Source of the DNA: Leptospira sp. WS92.C1
GTDB lineage: Bacteria; Spirochaetota; Leptospiria; Leptospirales; Leptospiraceae
NCBI RefSeq assembly: GCF_040833975.1
Contig: NZ_CP162130.1
Location: 1,574,001-1,638,000, forward strand
Direction of reading: 5' to 3'
DNA: 64,000 nt
The notes under the pieces were generated by a model. That model saw only the letters and a program-made list of their open reading frames with translations. It ran no database searches and was not told the DNA's origin. Below, piece by piece: positions 12,817 to 29,057 of the stretch. The translations under genes and the position numbers were made by a program. The stretch's first letter is position 1. The number at the start of each line of letters is the position of its first letter.

Positions 12817-13797
12817 GTGTCCCTCGGATTTCAGGAAATTTTCGGTTCATTCTCTATTCAAATCTCAAAGTGTCAATCTATTTGGGGTGGAAGTTGTTTT
12901 CTCGTTTTCTTGATTTTTCAATCGTTTGTGTCTTGTACCTCGGTTTCCTTCCCCGGATCCGGAAGATTCGCACTCGAAATGATACAAGAACAAGCCATTT
13001 TAGAATTTTACGGAACTCCGGAGGAAAGAGAATCCTCAATTCAACTTTTAAAATCGAGTTGTCGCTCTCTCAGGCCGGACCGAGCTCTTTCTTGCTACAA
13101 TCTTTCGGTATTGCTCGTTTCCTCTCAGAAATATTCGGATGCGCTTGACTATGCTCTCAGAGCGAGAAAGGCCGATCCGGAAGACAACCTGTATCGGGAT
13201 CAAGTGTTTCAAGTCGGGTATTTTTTGGAGTTGGAACAAGGCGAGGTTCTGGGTCTGGATGAAGTCGAAAAAAGATATTATAGGGCGATCAAGAATTGTA
13301 AGGATGGAAAGAAAAATGAAACCATCGCCGATCTGATCGTTCTCACGGAACTCAAAGAGATCGGAAAAGAGTCGCTCCAAAAAGGGATTTTTTTGGAATG
13401 TGTGGGAACATCCGAGTCGCTCTTAAATGTAAAGCCGAACGGGATTTCTTATACAAAAGAATATTATAAATTTCTGGAGAACACGCATCCATACAAGGAC
13501 GTCTGGGATGTGAGCGGGGTCGTTCGGAAACAGACTTTGGAAAAAATGCAGATTCCAAATCAGGAAGCGACCAGAATATGGAAGGAATTTAGACTTTCCG
13601 TAAAAACGAAAAATAAACCGAAGGCGATCGAACAGCTTCGAAAGTTTAAGGAAAGCCTGCTCGTTCTTTCGCAAAAAAATCAGAATGCGAAAAACTTGAC
13701 CATTCATCTTAAAAAGGCGGCCTTTTATCTGATTCAAGGCGATCCAAATTTCGAAGGATTTAGGGATCTTACGAAAGAGCTCGAAGATACTCCCTGA
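12817..13797 (+). CDS. Putative lipoprotein, helical-repeat type
   Basis: A hydrophobic segment ending in QSFVSC (Cys40 from this start) looks like a lipoprotein signal. The mature part has repeated helical stretches around residues 60-130 ([31 protein letters not shown]) that resemble one or two TPR units. The start is uncertain: GTG 12817 is in frame and lies just outside the divergent protease gene, but has no ribosome site; longer versions would overlap that gene. The 3' end overlaps the convergent pdxJ gene by 29 bp. Function unknown. Confidence 0.65.
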   Translation: MSLGFQEIFGSFSIQISKCQSIWGGSCFLVFLIFQSFVSCTSVSFPGSGRFALEMIQEQAILEFYGTPEERESSIQLLKSSCRSLRPDRALSCYNLSVLLVSSQKYSDALDYALRARKADPEDNLYRDQVFQVGYFLELEQGEVLGLDEVEKRYYRAIKNCKDGKKNETIADLIVLTELKEIGKESLQKGIFLECVGTSESLLNVKPNGISYTKEYYKFLENTHPYKDVWDVSGVVRKQTLEKMQIPNQEATRIWKEFRLSVKTKNKPKAIEQLRKFKESLLVLSQKNQNAKNLTIHLKKAAFYLIQGDPNFEGFRDLTKELEDTP

Positions 13798-14521
13798 CGC
13801 TTTGTCCAATTCCGGTTTCCAACGCTCTGGAAATCAAACGATGTCCGATCGAAACCTCGGAGAGTCCCGGAAGTCCGGAAAAAATTTTTAGATTCAGATG
13901 ATCCAGATCGTGACCTGCGTTGATTTCCATCTTTTGACTTAGGATTTCTCTGGCAGCGGGAACGTATTGGGACTGAAAACACTTCTTACCGGCTTCGGGG
14001 GAATGATCAAATGCTTCCGCAAAGGGCCCCGTGTAAAATTCAACACGATCGGCTCCGGAAAAAGAGGCCAGTTTTAAATTTTCCAGATCCGTATCCACGA
14101 AAAGGGCGGATCGGATTTTTTCCTTTTTTAGAATTTTAGAATATTCTTGAACGATGTTTAGATCTTCGCGGAAATTAAAACCGTGATCGGAGGTAATTTC
14201 TCCCGGAGTTACCGGAACCAAGGTCGCTTGATCGGGTCTTACAGAAAGAACAAGATCCAAAAATCGAGGGGAAGGTTCTCCTTCTACGTTGTATTCGATT
14301 CCGGTATTGTTTTTTTGATTGTAGAAATCGATGAATTCTTTGAGAGCAAATACGTCGTCTTTTCGGATATGTCGTTCGTCTTCTCTGGGATGTACGGTGA
14401 TTCCCTGTGCGCCTGCTTGAAGAACCAAATCCGCGAAATACAAAAGATCCGGAATGTTTCCGCCTCTGGAATTTCGTAAGGTTGCGATTTTGTTGATGTT
14501 TACGCTCAGTTTGATTTTCAA
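13769..14521 (-). CDS. pdxJ: Pyridoxine 5'-phosphate synthase
   Basis: 250 residues, normal for PdxJ, with the family features [17 protein letters not shown] at the N-terminus, [13 protein letters not shown] (about 38-50), [19 protein letters not shown] and NAGHDLD. It condenses 1-deoxyxylulose 5-phosphate with 3-amino-2-oxopropyl phosphate to make vitamin B6 in the cytosol. The start is TTG at 14521 with GGAG about 8 nt upstream on the minus strand. Its end overlaps the convergent lipoprotein gene by 29 bp. Confidence 0.93.
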   Translation of the reverse strand: MKIKLSVNINKIATLRNSRGGNIPDLLYFADLVLQAGAQGITVHPREDERHIRKDDVFALKEFIDFYNQKNNTGIEYNVEGEPSPRFLDLVLSVRPDQATLVPVTPGEITSDHGFNFREDLNIVQEYSKILKKEKIRSALFVDTDLENLKLASFSGADRVEFYTGPFAEAFDHSPEAGKKCFQSQYVPAAREILSQKMEINAGHDLDHLNLKIFSGLPGLSEVSIGHRLISRALETGIGQSVREYLRALS

Positions 14522-14726
14522 GGGATGCTCCGAGAGATACAGATTCTTTTTCTAAGAAGAAGTTTGGAAGCATTTCTGGAAAATGAAAAAAAAGTAAAAT
14601 TCTCCAGATTCTTTCCTTGCATTTTATTTAGAAATCGGTTAGTGTTTGCGCCCGTCTTTAAAGATGGAGAATTAAAAATATTTCTGCTTGAACGTGAATA
14701 CCTCTCGCAGACCATGGTCAATTCCG

Positions 14727-15171
14727 ATGGCAACCAGTAAGAAGACTACGTCCAAAAAAACTGCCTCGGCCGCGGCTAAAAAAAAGGCATCGGCTAAAAA
14801 AGCTGCGCCCAAAAAAAATTCCGCTCAGGCAAAGAAGAAAGTAGAGATTATCAAAAAGGCTCTTTCGAGTCCTTCTTCCAAGTTAGGTGGAACCAAAAAA
14901 TCCCTTGGGTCAAAAGGTTTAGCCTTAAATCCTCTGGGAAAAAAATGGACCTGTCATACCTGCTCTACTAAATTTTACGACCTCAACAAAGAAGAAAAAA
15001 TTTGTCCTAAATGCGGGGCGGACCAAAACAAACGTCCGGTCACTCGTACTCGAACCGTTCGTCCGAGAGTCGTTCAGGAAGAAGAAGAGGTAATCGACGA
15101 CGACGCGATTGTAGAAGATGACGACATCGAATTTACCGAAGAACCTCTGGAAGAGGCTTTGGAAGAAGACG

Positions 15172-15197
<26 letters not shown>
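14727..15197 (+). CDS. FYDLN zinc-ribbon protein with Lys/Ala-rich N-terminus
   Basis: 156 residues in three parts. Residues 1-50 are Lys/Ala/Ser-rich and histone-H1-like. About 70-110 hold a CHTC...CPKC zinc ribbon enclosing the diagnostic FYDLN string, which defines the TIGR02300/FYDLN acid family. The C-terminus is strongly acidic (runs of Glu and Asp). The basic head and acidic tail are unusual for one small protein. ATG 14727 is chosen; an upstream ATG at 14688 would add 13 unlikely residues. It overlaps miaA and heads the miaA-hfq group. Function of the family is not established; nucleic-acid binding by the basic part is inference. Confidence 0.8.
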
Positions 15198-16101
<904 letters not shown>

Positions 16102-16116
16102 CGGAAACAAATAAAG

Positions 16117-16365
16117 ATGTCTGCTAAAAACAACATACAGGATCAACTCTTAAACACTGCCCGGAAGGATAAATTGGATCTTACCATTTATCTATTAAAC
16201 GGGGTACCATTAAAAGGTAAGGTAGTCAGTTTTGACAATTTTACGATCGTACTGGAACAAGAAAATAAACAAAGTCTTGTTTATAAACACGCAATTTCAA
16301 CCATCATCCCCGCGAAGATCATCAAGCTCTATACCGAGGAAGTCAAAGACGCAGCTCAAGGATAA
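16117..16365 (+). CDS. hfq: RNA chaperone Hfq
   Basis: 82 residues with the Sm1 motif ([26 protein letters not shown], about residues 22-47) and the Sm2 motif with YKHAISTI (about 56-63, the usual YKHA). The N-terminal [12 protein letters not shown] is also typical. Hfq forms a hexamer that pairs small RNAs with mRNAs. It lies 15 bp after miaA, and its TAA overlaps the ATG of the following gene by one base. Confidence 0.96.
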   Translation: MSAKNNIQDQLLNTARKDKLDLTIYLLNGVPLKGKVVSFDNFTIVLEQENKQSLVYKHAISTIIPAKIIKLYTEEVKDAAQG

Positions 16366-17242
16366 TGCGATTTTGGGCTAAGCTGTTCTGGATTCTGATT
16401 CCGGGACTACTCGTTTCCTTTCTCTATTTTTGCCTTATCCCCCTCAAAGAGGGGGAGGCTGTGCTTGTAGTCGACGGTTCGGAAGAAATTTTAGAATTCA
16501 CTTCCGGACCGGGATATGTCTTTGAATGGAGAACGATTCTTCCTTGGAAATACCAAGCCCTTCGTTTTGCGACCTCCTCTCGCGTGGCAAATGCAAATCT
16601 TAGTATCGATCTCGCGTCCGGATTGTTTCCCGAAACCTCTTCGGAAGGAAAGATTAAGATTCGTCTTGAGGTCAGATACTCTCTGGAAATTTCGAAAACT
16701 CCCGAATTTCTGGAAATCTCCGGAATTCAGAATGAAAAAATATCTCTTTATATCAATAAAATATTATATTCGATTCTTCGAAAGAAAACCGAAGAATTTG
16801 CACTCAATCCGAATTCTCTCAAACAAAACATCGATAACTATCTCAAAACGGATTTTTCTACGGAAGTATTGGCCGAAGAAAAAAGTTTAAAAGCGATTGC
16901 AGTTCGGGTTTTAGATCTCCAGGTTCCGGAACCAGTATTGATCACAGGAATATTCAGAAATCAAAATCTGCTTTTGCAAAGAAAGTTGGAGTTGGTAAAC
17001 GCTCTTGGAAAGGCCGAAGCACACAAGATCGAGGAAGAAGCAAAAACTTCCGCGATGATCAAACGTCTGGAAAAAACAAAGGATTTTGTAACACAAAATC
17101 CGGACATGAAAGAATTTGTACTCTATGAAAGTTTATCCGAAAATGTGGAAGTGATTCTTCTTCCATCGGAGATGATTTTGGGAGAAATCCCTTCTTCTAA
17201 AAAGAAAAAGAACGGCGTAGTAAAAAGACCTAAAGAGGTAGA

Positions 17243-17246
<4 letters not shown>
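16365..17246 (+). CDS. Membrane-anchored SPFH/HflC-like protein (tentative)
   Basis: 293 residues with one N-terminal transmembrane segment (about 9-26), then a beta-rich region opening [14 protein letters not shown] and later a charged helical stretch (about 205-245, with [19 protein letters not shown]). This order (single N-terminal anchor, SPFH-like core, coiled helix) matches HflC/HflK and prohibitins, though similarity is weak by eye. Position right after hfq, where hflX-hflK-hflC sit in gamma-proteobacteria, supports the idea. The start overlaps the hfq stop and its own stop overlaps the manC start (ATGA). Could also be an unrelated membrane protein. Confidence 0.6.
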
Positions 17247-18336
<1,090 letters not shown>

Positions 18337-18338
18337 GA

Positions 18339-18431
<93 letters not shown>

Positions 18432-18495
18432 TCCATAGATCCTCCTTCCTTCTCCGGAAATCCCGGAATCAAGCTAGAGACATCATAGGACTGTT

Positions 18496-18528
18496 AAGCC
18501 CATTTCCGAATCATCCGATACATTCGGT

Positions 18529-18536
<8 letters not shown>
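18496..18536 (+). other. Inverted repeat spanning the start of the next gene
   Basis: Left arm AAGCCCAT-t-TCCGAA and right arm TTCGG-t-ATGGGCTT enclose a 12-nt loop. The ATG at 18529, the only good start for the downstream frame, lies inside the right arm. There is no T run, so it is not a standard terminator. It might mask the start codon in mRNA or end the upstream transcript by another route. Confidence 0.5.
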
Positions 18537-19266
<730 letters not shown>

Positions 19267-19274
19267 GGTAAATC

Positions 19275-19728
19275 ATGGCATCCGAAATCGACCACCAATA
19301 TATTTTATTCAGCTTGGGGGACGAGGAATACGCGATTCCCATTTCCTTGGTAGACGAGATCATCAAAATCAACAATCTCATCCGAATTCCGAAAGCGAAG
19401 ACCTACTTTGCGGGGATCATGGACATCCGGGGCAAGGTAGTCAAGATGGTGGATCTCGCCGTGAAACTAACGGTTCCTAGAGACGGCGAACTTGTTTACG
19501 ATCGGGCAATTGTTGTCAAAGTAGGCGGGCAATCGGTAGGGATCATCGTAGACAAGGTGTCTAACGTGGTTTTATTCCCGCCGGAATCGATCAATCCTCC
19601 TCCTCCTTCGGTAAAGGGAATTTCCGGAAGATACATTACCGGTATAGGAAAGAAGGACGATCGTTTTATCATTATCGTTGATGTGGAAAAGATTTTGGGA
19701 GCGGAAGAATTGGCCGAACTGGGAAGCA

Positions 19729-19739
<11 letters not shown>
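19275..19739 (+). CDS. cheW: Chemotaxis coupling protein CheW
   Basis: 154 residues covering one CheW domain: [16 protein letters not shown] at the N-terminus, [27 protein letters not shown] (about 37-56) and the later [11 protein letters not shown]. CheW links methyl-accepting receptors to the CheA kinase under the inner membrane. Ribosome site GAGG lies 7 nt before the ATG. The stop overlaps the next gene, whose ATG is 11 bp inside cheW. No other chemotaxis genes are in the window. Confidence 0.93.
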
Positions 19740-21684
<1,945 letters not shown>

Positions 21685-21685
21685 A

Positions 21686-22186
21686 TCACTTCATCGCTTT
21701 TTCTATATCGTCAGCGGCCTGAGAACTCGCTTCCTGAGGATCTCCGGTTCTCGGAGACCGAATCAAAAATTCCACCTCATCGATTACGTCCCCTTCGTAT
21801 GCAACTTTGAGCAGATACTTTCCATGAGTCAGTCCTTGAAAGGATCCTTCTATGGTTCTGGAAATCGGGTTTGGTCTTTTTCTGAGTACGTCCAATTCGT
21901 TATAGCCCAATTGGAATCGACTCAAACTCACATAAGTTTCCGCGGTTTCGGGAACGGATCTCGAAAATCGATAGATATAGTGAATGGTCTTGTCTTCTGG
22001 AAAGATCAAATTTTCACGAGTGATCGTATATTCGCCCACGGTCATGATTTTCTTTTCAATGATGTTCAGAGTATCTTCGTCCATTACCGCCCATCCGAAT
22101 TCTCCGGTGGGTTTGAAACAAAAGGAGAAAAGAGAACAAACAAGAACGATTGCGGAAATCTTAAAAAGAAAAAACTTCGGTTTCAT
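21686..22186 (-). CDS. Putative lipoprotein
   Basis: 166 residues from ATG 22186 (MKPKFF). The signal has a basic start, a hydrophobic core and ends LFSFC (Cys23), a spirochaetal lipobox. The mature part has beta-rich character with no recognised family; about residues 85-140 resemble an Ig-like or carbohydrate-binding sandwich in hydrophobic spacing only. The ATG overlaps the stop of the small membrane protein gene upstream (ATGA), so both are in one operon. Function unknown. Confidence 0.7.
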   Translation of the reverse strand: MKPKFFLFKISAIVLVCSLFSFCFKPTGEFGWAVMDEDTLNIIEKKIMTVGEYTITRENLIFPEDKTIHYIYRFSRSVPETAETYVSLSRFQLGYNELDVLRKRPNPISRTIEGSFQGLTHGKYLLKVAYEGDVIDEVEFLIRSPRTGDPQEASSQAADDIEKAMK

Positions 22187-22383
22187 TTTTCGTTTAAAGA
22201 AGCCGAATCGATCACCCTTGCTTTTCCGGAAATATCTTTTTCTTTCGGAGATTGAGCGGAGGGAGGAACATTTGTATAAAACGTTTTCCACTGAGCTTTC
22301 GGTCGCTCCATTGGATTTGTAAAAAATCGAGAAAGGAAACGATAAACCAGATAGGTCATTGCGATGAAAAGGATTAGTTTCAT
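22183..22383 (-). CDS. Small membrane protein
   Basis: 66 residues from ATG 22383. Residues 2-18 (KLILFIAMTYLVYRFLS) form a single membrane segment, followed by a short Pro/Ser/Lys-rich tail with no known motif. It overlaps the following lipoprotein gene by 4 bp, supporting that it is real. A longer upstream start is possible but adds an implausible N-terminus. Confidence 0.6.
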   Translation of the reverse strand: MKLILFIAMTYLVYRFLSRFFTNPMERPKAQWKTFYTNVPPSAQSPKEKDISGKARVIDSASLNEK

Positions 22384-22512
22384 GGTGTTGATTCTAATAT
22401 GACCCGGTCGTCGATTCCTGCAATCTGAAAAAAATGAAAAAAAATGCAAGAGGAACGATCCCAATTTGCTGTTTTGGGCAGAATTTTAAAATCTCCGTGA
22501 TACTAACGGGAT

Positions 22513-22575
22513 GCGGACTTTAAGTCCGTATCAAGCATTTTTTTCAGGAAGACTCGTTTGTAGGAACTACTACAA
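22513..22575 (+). repeat. Dispersed intergenic repeat, copy C
   Basis: Begins GCGGACTTTAAGTCCG, then ATCAAGCATTTTTTTCAGG, and ends GTTTGTAGGAACTAC, where the tail forms its own small palindrome (GTTTGTAG..CTACAAAC to 22578). Same block order as the copies at 4044, 9274, 27398 and 34966. It lies in the 261-bp gap between the CBS protein gene and the small membrane protein gene. Confidence 0.75.
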
Positions 22576-22644
22576 ACGAATTCGGATTTAAATGATAAAT
22601 CTGATTTCAGAGGAAATTTCGGGAAACGCTGGAAATATTTTGGA

Positions 22645-23085
22645 TTAAATAAATCCGTTTTCGTTATACATGTATTGCTTCAAATTCTTATTTTCCTCTT
22701 CCGTTTTTTCGATTTTTGCCTTCACCGCATCTCCGATCGAAATGATTCCGATTAAAAGTCCGTCTTCTAAGATAGGCATGTGACGGATTCTTTTTTTGAG
22801 CATGATGGAAAGCAACTCATCCACATCTCCTTCGGGGGACATTGTGGTTAGGTTTGTGGACATGACCTCGGAAACAGATTTTTTAAAAAAGTCCATACCG
22901 AGTTCCGCAGAAAGGTGCAGAACGTCTCTTTCTGTGAAAATTCCTTTGAGTTTTCCTTCTCCTAAAATCATGACTGATCCGATATCATATTTGGTCATAA
23001 ACTTGACCGCATCCATGACCGAAGTTTCTGGTTCGACCGAAAGCAGTTTTCGATCTTTTTTTGCAAGGATCTGTTTTACGTACAT
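22645..23085 (-). CDS. CBS-pair domain protein
   Basis: 146 residues containing two CBS motifs: residues about 8-60 (SVMDAVKFMTKYDIGSVMIL, then GIFTERDVL) and about 75-130 (DVDELLSIMLKKRIRHMPIL, then GIISIGDAV). CBS pairs bind adenine nucleotides and usually regulate a partner protein; here there is no fused effector. The start at 23085 has GGAG 6 nt upstream; an ATG at 23127 would add 14 residues. It stands alone on the minus strand. Confidence 0.88.
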   Translation of the reverse strand: MYVKQILAKKDRKLLSVEPETSVMDAVKFMTKYDIGSVMILGEGKLKGIFTERDVLHLSAELGMDFFKKSVSEVMSTNLTTMSPEGDVDELLSIMLKKRIRHMPILEDGLLIGIISIGDAVKAKIEKTEEENKNLKQYMYNENGFI

Positions 23086-23581
23086 ATCGTCTCCGTTCGT
23101 TTTCCCCGTTTCGCTTTTGTCTATCAAAAGAAGGCATGGGAAACAGCGCTTTCTTTCGGATTTCGAGCAAGGATTGCGGTTTTTGGCCGCACAACTCGAG
23201 CGCTTCCCCCGGGACTTGCAAACTCAAGCGCACTGCCTCCCGTGGGAACGAACATCCCGCTCATCTTTGCTTCCATTCTGTTTCGATCCAGAAGGAAAAA
23301 TATTGAGTTTTGGTCGCTCTATTTCTCAATTCCGTTGAAAACCATCCGAAACTCAATCTCGTTCCCGACGGGGTCACGAGCTCATGTTTCGCTATTTTTT
23401 GGCTATCTCGCTCGTAATATGCTAAGACTTTCGATGGAAGGTTCAAGAATTTTTCAAAAGAAGGATAATATCTTTTGAACTAAACGTCCATTTAGTGTAG
23501 AATTCTCTTTTGAGATTGAAAAATGGTTTTCAATTTACGTATACAATTTCATTTTCTTCGCCAAAGGTTACTCAATTTAGA
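23086..23581. other. Long intergenic stretch with possible decayed repeat
   Basis: 496 bp between two divergent genes with no convincing gene. It is partly more GC-rich than typical gaps. On the minus strand, 23261-23446 stays open and reads YYERDSQKIAKHELVTPSG, a string I associate with dispersed non-coding sequence in Leptospira genomes rather than with a protein; this is memory, not proof. It must also hold promoters for both flanking genes. Confidence 0.35.
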
Positions 23582-25054
23582 ATGGACACCCTCGAAAATC
23601 CGCCCAGCCCCTCGATTCTCATCGTAGACGATGAATGGCTGATTGCCTTTAACCTTCAGGTCTCTCTCCAAAAACTGGGGTATCAAATTGCGGGAACCGC
23701 CAGGACCGCGGACGAGGCCCTGGATTTGGCGGAACGCACAAAACCCGATTTAATTCTCATGGATATCCGAATCGAAGGGGAATTGGACGGAATTCAAGCC
23801 GCAGAACGGATTCAGAAACGAATGGATGTCCCGGTCATTTTTATGACCGCATTTGCCGACGACGAAACCTTCAATCGCGCGGTAGACAAGGCTTCGATGT
23901 TCGGTTATATAGCTAAGCCGTTCCAACCTCAGGCTCTGAAAAATTCGATCGAAATCGCTCTCAAACAACAACAGAGGTTTGGGAAGGCTAAAGAAGAGGG
24001 TAAGGAATTCAGAGACGTCATACAAAACATCGGCGAAGGCGCGATTTCTTTCGATCGGGACGGAAAGATTCTATTTATGAATCGAACCGCAGAGGCTCTT
24101 ACTGGCTGGATGCTCTCCGAGGTTCAAGGAGAAGCGGGGGAAAAGGTCCTCACCCTTTCTACGGATTCGGGAGAAAATATAAAAGCGGGAAACCTTTCCG
24201 GCAAACTCAATCACGTAAAATACATCCCCTCTCTGTTGACACGGAAGGATGGAACTCGAATTCAGATCGCATTTCGAGTTTCTCCGATTCGGGACGAACA
24301 GACAAACGTAGTCGGTTCGATCATTACCCTTTCGGAGTTGTCTTCGTTGTCGGTTTCGGAAAAGGAAATCACGGAAATGGAAAAAGTGATTCAGTCCGAA
24401 AGAAGACTGGATTCCATCCAAAAACTCGCAGCCGGTTTGGCTCATGAGATCAACAATCCTTTGATGGGAATCATCAACTACGGTCATATCATTCGAAATC
24501 ATACGAGCGGGGACGCAGATACGAAAAACTACGCAAGACTTGTGATCGAACAAGGGGAAAGAATCGCTTCGATCATTCGCAATTTGGTTTTATTTTCCAG
24601 ACAAGATCCTGAATCGCCTTTTGAGACCAATGTAAAAAAACTCGTGAACTCCGTGGAGGGTATGATTTCCGAAATGCTCAAATCCAAAAACATACATTTG
24701 ATCAAAGAGATTCCGGAAGATTTGGATGTGCAACTGAGGCCGAATCAGATTCGGGAAGTACTTTACAACATTCTGTATTACTATTCTGAAAATCAAAAAA
24801 ACGCAGAGATTCATCTGAAGGCGGGATTGGAGAAAGGAGAACCTTCCTATCTCAAAATTCTGATTTCCGGAAAGCTGAACATCAACCTAGACGAAGAGAG
24901 TCGATTCGAACCGTTTGAAAATTTTCGTTCCAACGACGCGAGGATCGGAATGGGACTTTCCGTTTGTTACGGGATTCTGCAGGCCAATCGAGGCCAGCTC
25001 CTTCTGAAAAAATCGGGTTCCAGTTGGGATTTTATCATCCAAGTTCCTGTCTGA
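23582..25054 (+). CDS. Response regulator-PAS-histidine kinase hybrid with degenerate ATPase region
   Basis: 490 residues. A receiver domain (about 10-125) has the acidic pair Asp16-Asp17, phospho-acceptor Asp61, Thr89 and Lys112. A PAS domain follows (about 145-255). Then an H-box LAAGLAHEINNPLMGIINYG (His288) leads into a kinase ATPase region. In that region the N-box reads VLYNILYYYSENQ instead of the usual NLLxNAxxA, and the DxGxG loop is not visible, although GMGLSVCYGI near the end matches the G2 box. The kinase may be weak, inactive or a phosphatase. ATG 23582 is chosen; a TTG at 23510 is upstream. Signalling partner unknown. Confidence 0.82.
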   Translation: MDTLENPPSPSILIVDDEWLIAFNLQVSLQKLGYQIAGTARTADEALDLAERTKPDLILMDIRIEGELDGIQAAERIQKRMDVPVIFMTAFADDETFNRAVDKASMFGYIAKPFQPQALKNSIEIALKQQQRFGKAKEEGKEFRDVIQNIGEGAISFDRDGKILFMNRTAEALTGWMLSEVQGEAGEKVLTLSTDSGENIKAGNLSGKLNHVKYIPSLLTRKDGTRIQIAFRVSPIRDEQTNVVGSIITLSELSSLSVSEKEITEMEKVIQSERRLDSIQKLAAGLAHEINNPLMGIINYGHIIRNHTSGDADTKNYARLVIEQGERIASIIRNLVLFSRQDPESPFETNVKKLVNSVEGMISEMLKSKNIHLIKEIPEDLDVQLRPNQIREVLYNILYYYSENQKNAEIHLKAGLEKGEPSYLKILISGKLNINLDEESRFEPFENFRSNDARIGMGLSVCYGILQANRGQLLLKKSGSSWDFIIQVPV

Positions 25055-25133
25055 ATTTTTTTGGGAGCATTGAGGCTCCGAATTGAGACAGAAAATCGAT
25101 GGAAAATCCAAGTGGAATGAAAAAACCTGTATC

Positions 25134-26219
<1,086 letters not shown>

Positions 26220-26287
26220 TACTCGCGGTTCTAAGATTCAAAATAGAAAATATTCCATTTGGAACACATTCCAAAATGAGAATATGG

Positions 26288-26324
26288 AAAATACTCCGCG
26301 TTGTTATGCGGAGTATTTTTGTTT
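26288..26324 (+). terminator. Rho-independent terminator after the aldolase gene
   Basis: AAAATACTCCGC and GCGGAGTATTTT form a 12-bp stem around a GTTGTTAT loop, followed by TGTTT. A clear terminator for the aldolase transcript, 70 bp after its stop. Confidence 0.9.
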
Positions 26325-26371
26325 CAGGATATATCAGAGATTAGAGCATTCTCAACAAAAAAGAAGGCGCT

Positions 26372-27352
<981 letters not shown>

Positions 27353-27397
27353 AACCCTTCAGAGATTGGTTCGTTCGTTTTTGAATTGGAAGATTCA

Positions 27398-27458
27398 GTT
27401 GTTCCGACAAAGGAGATCTTTTCGAAAAATAGTTTGAAAACGGACTTGAAGTCTCGCT
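27398..27458 (-). repeat. Dispersed intergenic repeat, copy D (degenerate)
   Basis: Read on the minus strand: a weakened head palindrome GACTTCAAGTCCG, then a CAAACTATTTTTCGAAAAGA segment and the tail TTTGTCGGAACAAC. The block order is as in the other copies but the first arm is mutated. Lies between the convergent cysK and DUF5683-like genes. Confidence 0.65.
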
Positions 27459-27544
27459 TAAAGTAAAATCGAACGGGGGATCGTCCTTTTTCAAACTGAA
27501 AACGAGAAACAAACTTTTTGATCGGGTTTCGTTTTAAAAAATTC

Positions 27545-28555
27545 TTAATAAAACACGGAATATAGAATTTGTCCGCCGATGTCTACACTCAGTGTTCCGT
27601 TTGTAAGATCTCTCGATACCATGGGGTTTCCTCGGATTCCGAATCCTTCCGAGACGGTTTCTCCCGTTGGGGTTTGGATTGTGTTGTTTTGTGCCCAAAT
27701 CTTTCCCGAAAAATACGCGTGAACCAATTGGATCGCATAGATGCCAACCGCAATCCCTATCGCGGCATGTTTTGCGTTTTTGTAGCCGGCCTCGTCCGAA
27801 CGGATGGAATTGAGTGAAACAATATTTTTTACGGTGTTGAGTTGGAGGTATAAATCAAAAGTAGCCGCGGCCGTCGGATCGGAACCGAGCAAAAGAGTTG
27901 TTGTGAATTGTTGCTCGAAAGTTTTTACGATTTTTTTATTGTATGAGTCGGCCCTTTCTTTTTCAGCGGCATCTAACCCGAAATAAGCGATCAAAGAACT
28001 AAAAAACAAAGTTGAATATATCGAACTCCAGCCGTTTTGTCTCATATAACCTTGACCCCAGCCCGGTAGAATCGCCGATTTCCAAACCGGTTCCCAGGGA
28101 TTTCGTTTTGCAGAAATGTATCCCTCCCAATCTCCATCTCGCTCCTCCAGATATTTTTCGAGCAAAGCCAGACGTTTTTGAACGATCTTATAACTGTTTT
28201 CTTTGATCATCTGCTCCAGAAAGAGAGTATCGAGCTGTTCTTCTTTATCGCTTTTTTTTCCTTCTTTGCCGAGCTTCTTTTTTTCGGCTTCAATGATCTT
28301 GGTGATTTCCTGTTCGTCCTTGATTTCTTTGAATATAATTTTAAGAATTTTGATTTTCCCGAGTTTTTCTCTTTTTCCGTCTCGGATGATGGTAACGGAT
28401 TCAGAATCTTGATCGATTACGGATGCGTATACCCGCTCGCCGGTTTTAAAAAGAATGGTTTCTGCAAAAGTCAATTGTGGAATCAAAAATAAGAAGAATG
28501 CAATATAGATTTTTAAAAAGATTGGGGCTGGGCAACGGTGATTTAAAAATTTCAT
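27545..28555 (-). CDS. Exported DUF5683-like membrane protein
   Basis: 336 residues from ATG 28555. A signal peptide ends near LTFAE (about residue 31). Residues 35-80 form a small beta unit (LFKTGERVYASVIDQDSESV), followed by a charged coiled stretch (about 80-145). The segment SAILPGWGQGYMRQNGW (about 162-178) followed by hydrophobic segments matches the DUF5683 signature as I remember it. Outer-membrane or membrane-associated location is likely. Function unknown. An earlier start at 28609 adds 18 residues before the signal. Confidence 0.7.
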   Translation of the reverse strand: MKFLNHRCPAPIFLKIYIAFFLFLIPQLTFAETILFKTGERVYASVIDQDSESVTIIRDGKREKLGKIKILKIIFKEIKDEQEITKIIEAEKKKLGKEGKKSDKEEQLDTLFLEQMIKENSYKIVQKRLALLEKYLEERDGDWEGYISAKRNPWEPVWKSAILPGWGQGYMRQNGWSSIYSTLFFSSLIAYFGLDAAEKERADSYNKKIVKTFEQQFTTTLLLGSDPTAAATFDLYLQLNTVKNIVSLNSIRSDEAGYKNAKHAAIGIAVGIYAIQLVHAYFSGKIWAQNNTIQTPTGETVSEGFGIRGNPMVSRDLTNGTLSVDIGGQILYSVFY

Positions 28556-28763
28556 AAAACTAAGATTCCTATCGGTTGAAACTAATGATAAAAAATATGA
28601 ATCTTTCACTTAATTAATAAATGCAATTTAATTTATAATACGCGGCAATTTTATTTGCTCGAAACTAGGTCGAAAAAGTATTGATAAAAATTGAAATCGC
28701 ATTCTGTTTTATGCAAAATATCTTGAAGACAAATGTTCGATAAATTTTAAAAACAAATATAAA

Positions 28764-29057
28764 ATGGGAACAAAGACGATGATAAATCGACGCAAATTTC
28801 AAAGAATAATACCGGCCTTTTTAGCATTTTTACTTTTCTGTGGAATTTTATTTTCTAAAGAATCGGATAAAAACCAATCGGGTCAAGATTCTGGAAATTC
28901 CAAAAGCAAACTTCCGGTTCAAGGATGTTGCAGGATCAAGATGAAGGGCGGTGGATACGATTATTTTACGGCGACCGAAGAGGAATGTGCAACACACAAA
29001 CAATTTCATTCGTTTCTTAAAGAGAGGACTCTTTGTTTTGAATCCTTTCCGGAGTGA
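28764..29057 (+). CDS. Small secreted Cys-containing protein
   Basis: 97 residues. A hydrophobic segment (about 16-31) preceded by basic residues is a signal peptide or anchor. The mature part has four Cys (GCCRIK, EECATH and TLCFE), which could form two disulphides. No family recognised. No good ribosome site before ATG 28764; ATG 28779 is an alternative. It is divergent from the DUF5683-like gene, with a very AT-rich 208-bp gap between them. Confidence 0.6.
   Translation: MGTKTMINRRKFQRIIPAFLAFLLFCGILFSKESDKNQSGQDSGNSKSKLPVQGCCRIKMKGGGYDYFTATEEECATHKQFHSFLKERTLCFESFPE

Noticed and set aside
14525..14740. Short plus-strand frame before the FYDLN gene
   Set aside because: It overlaps the FYDLN start region, has no ribosome site and no recognisable features.
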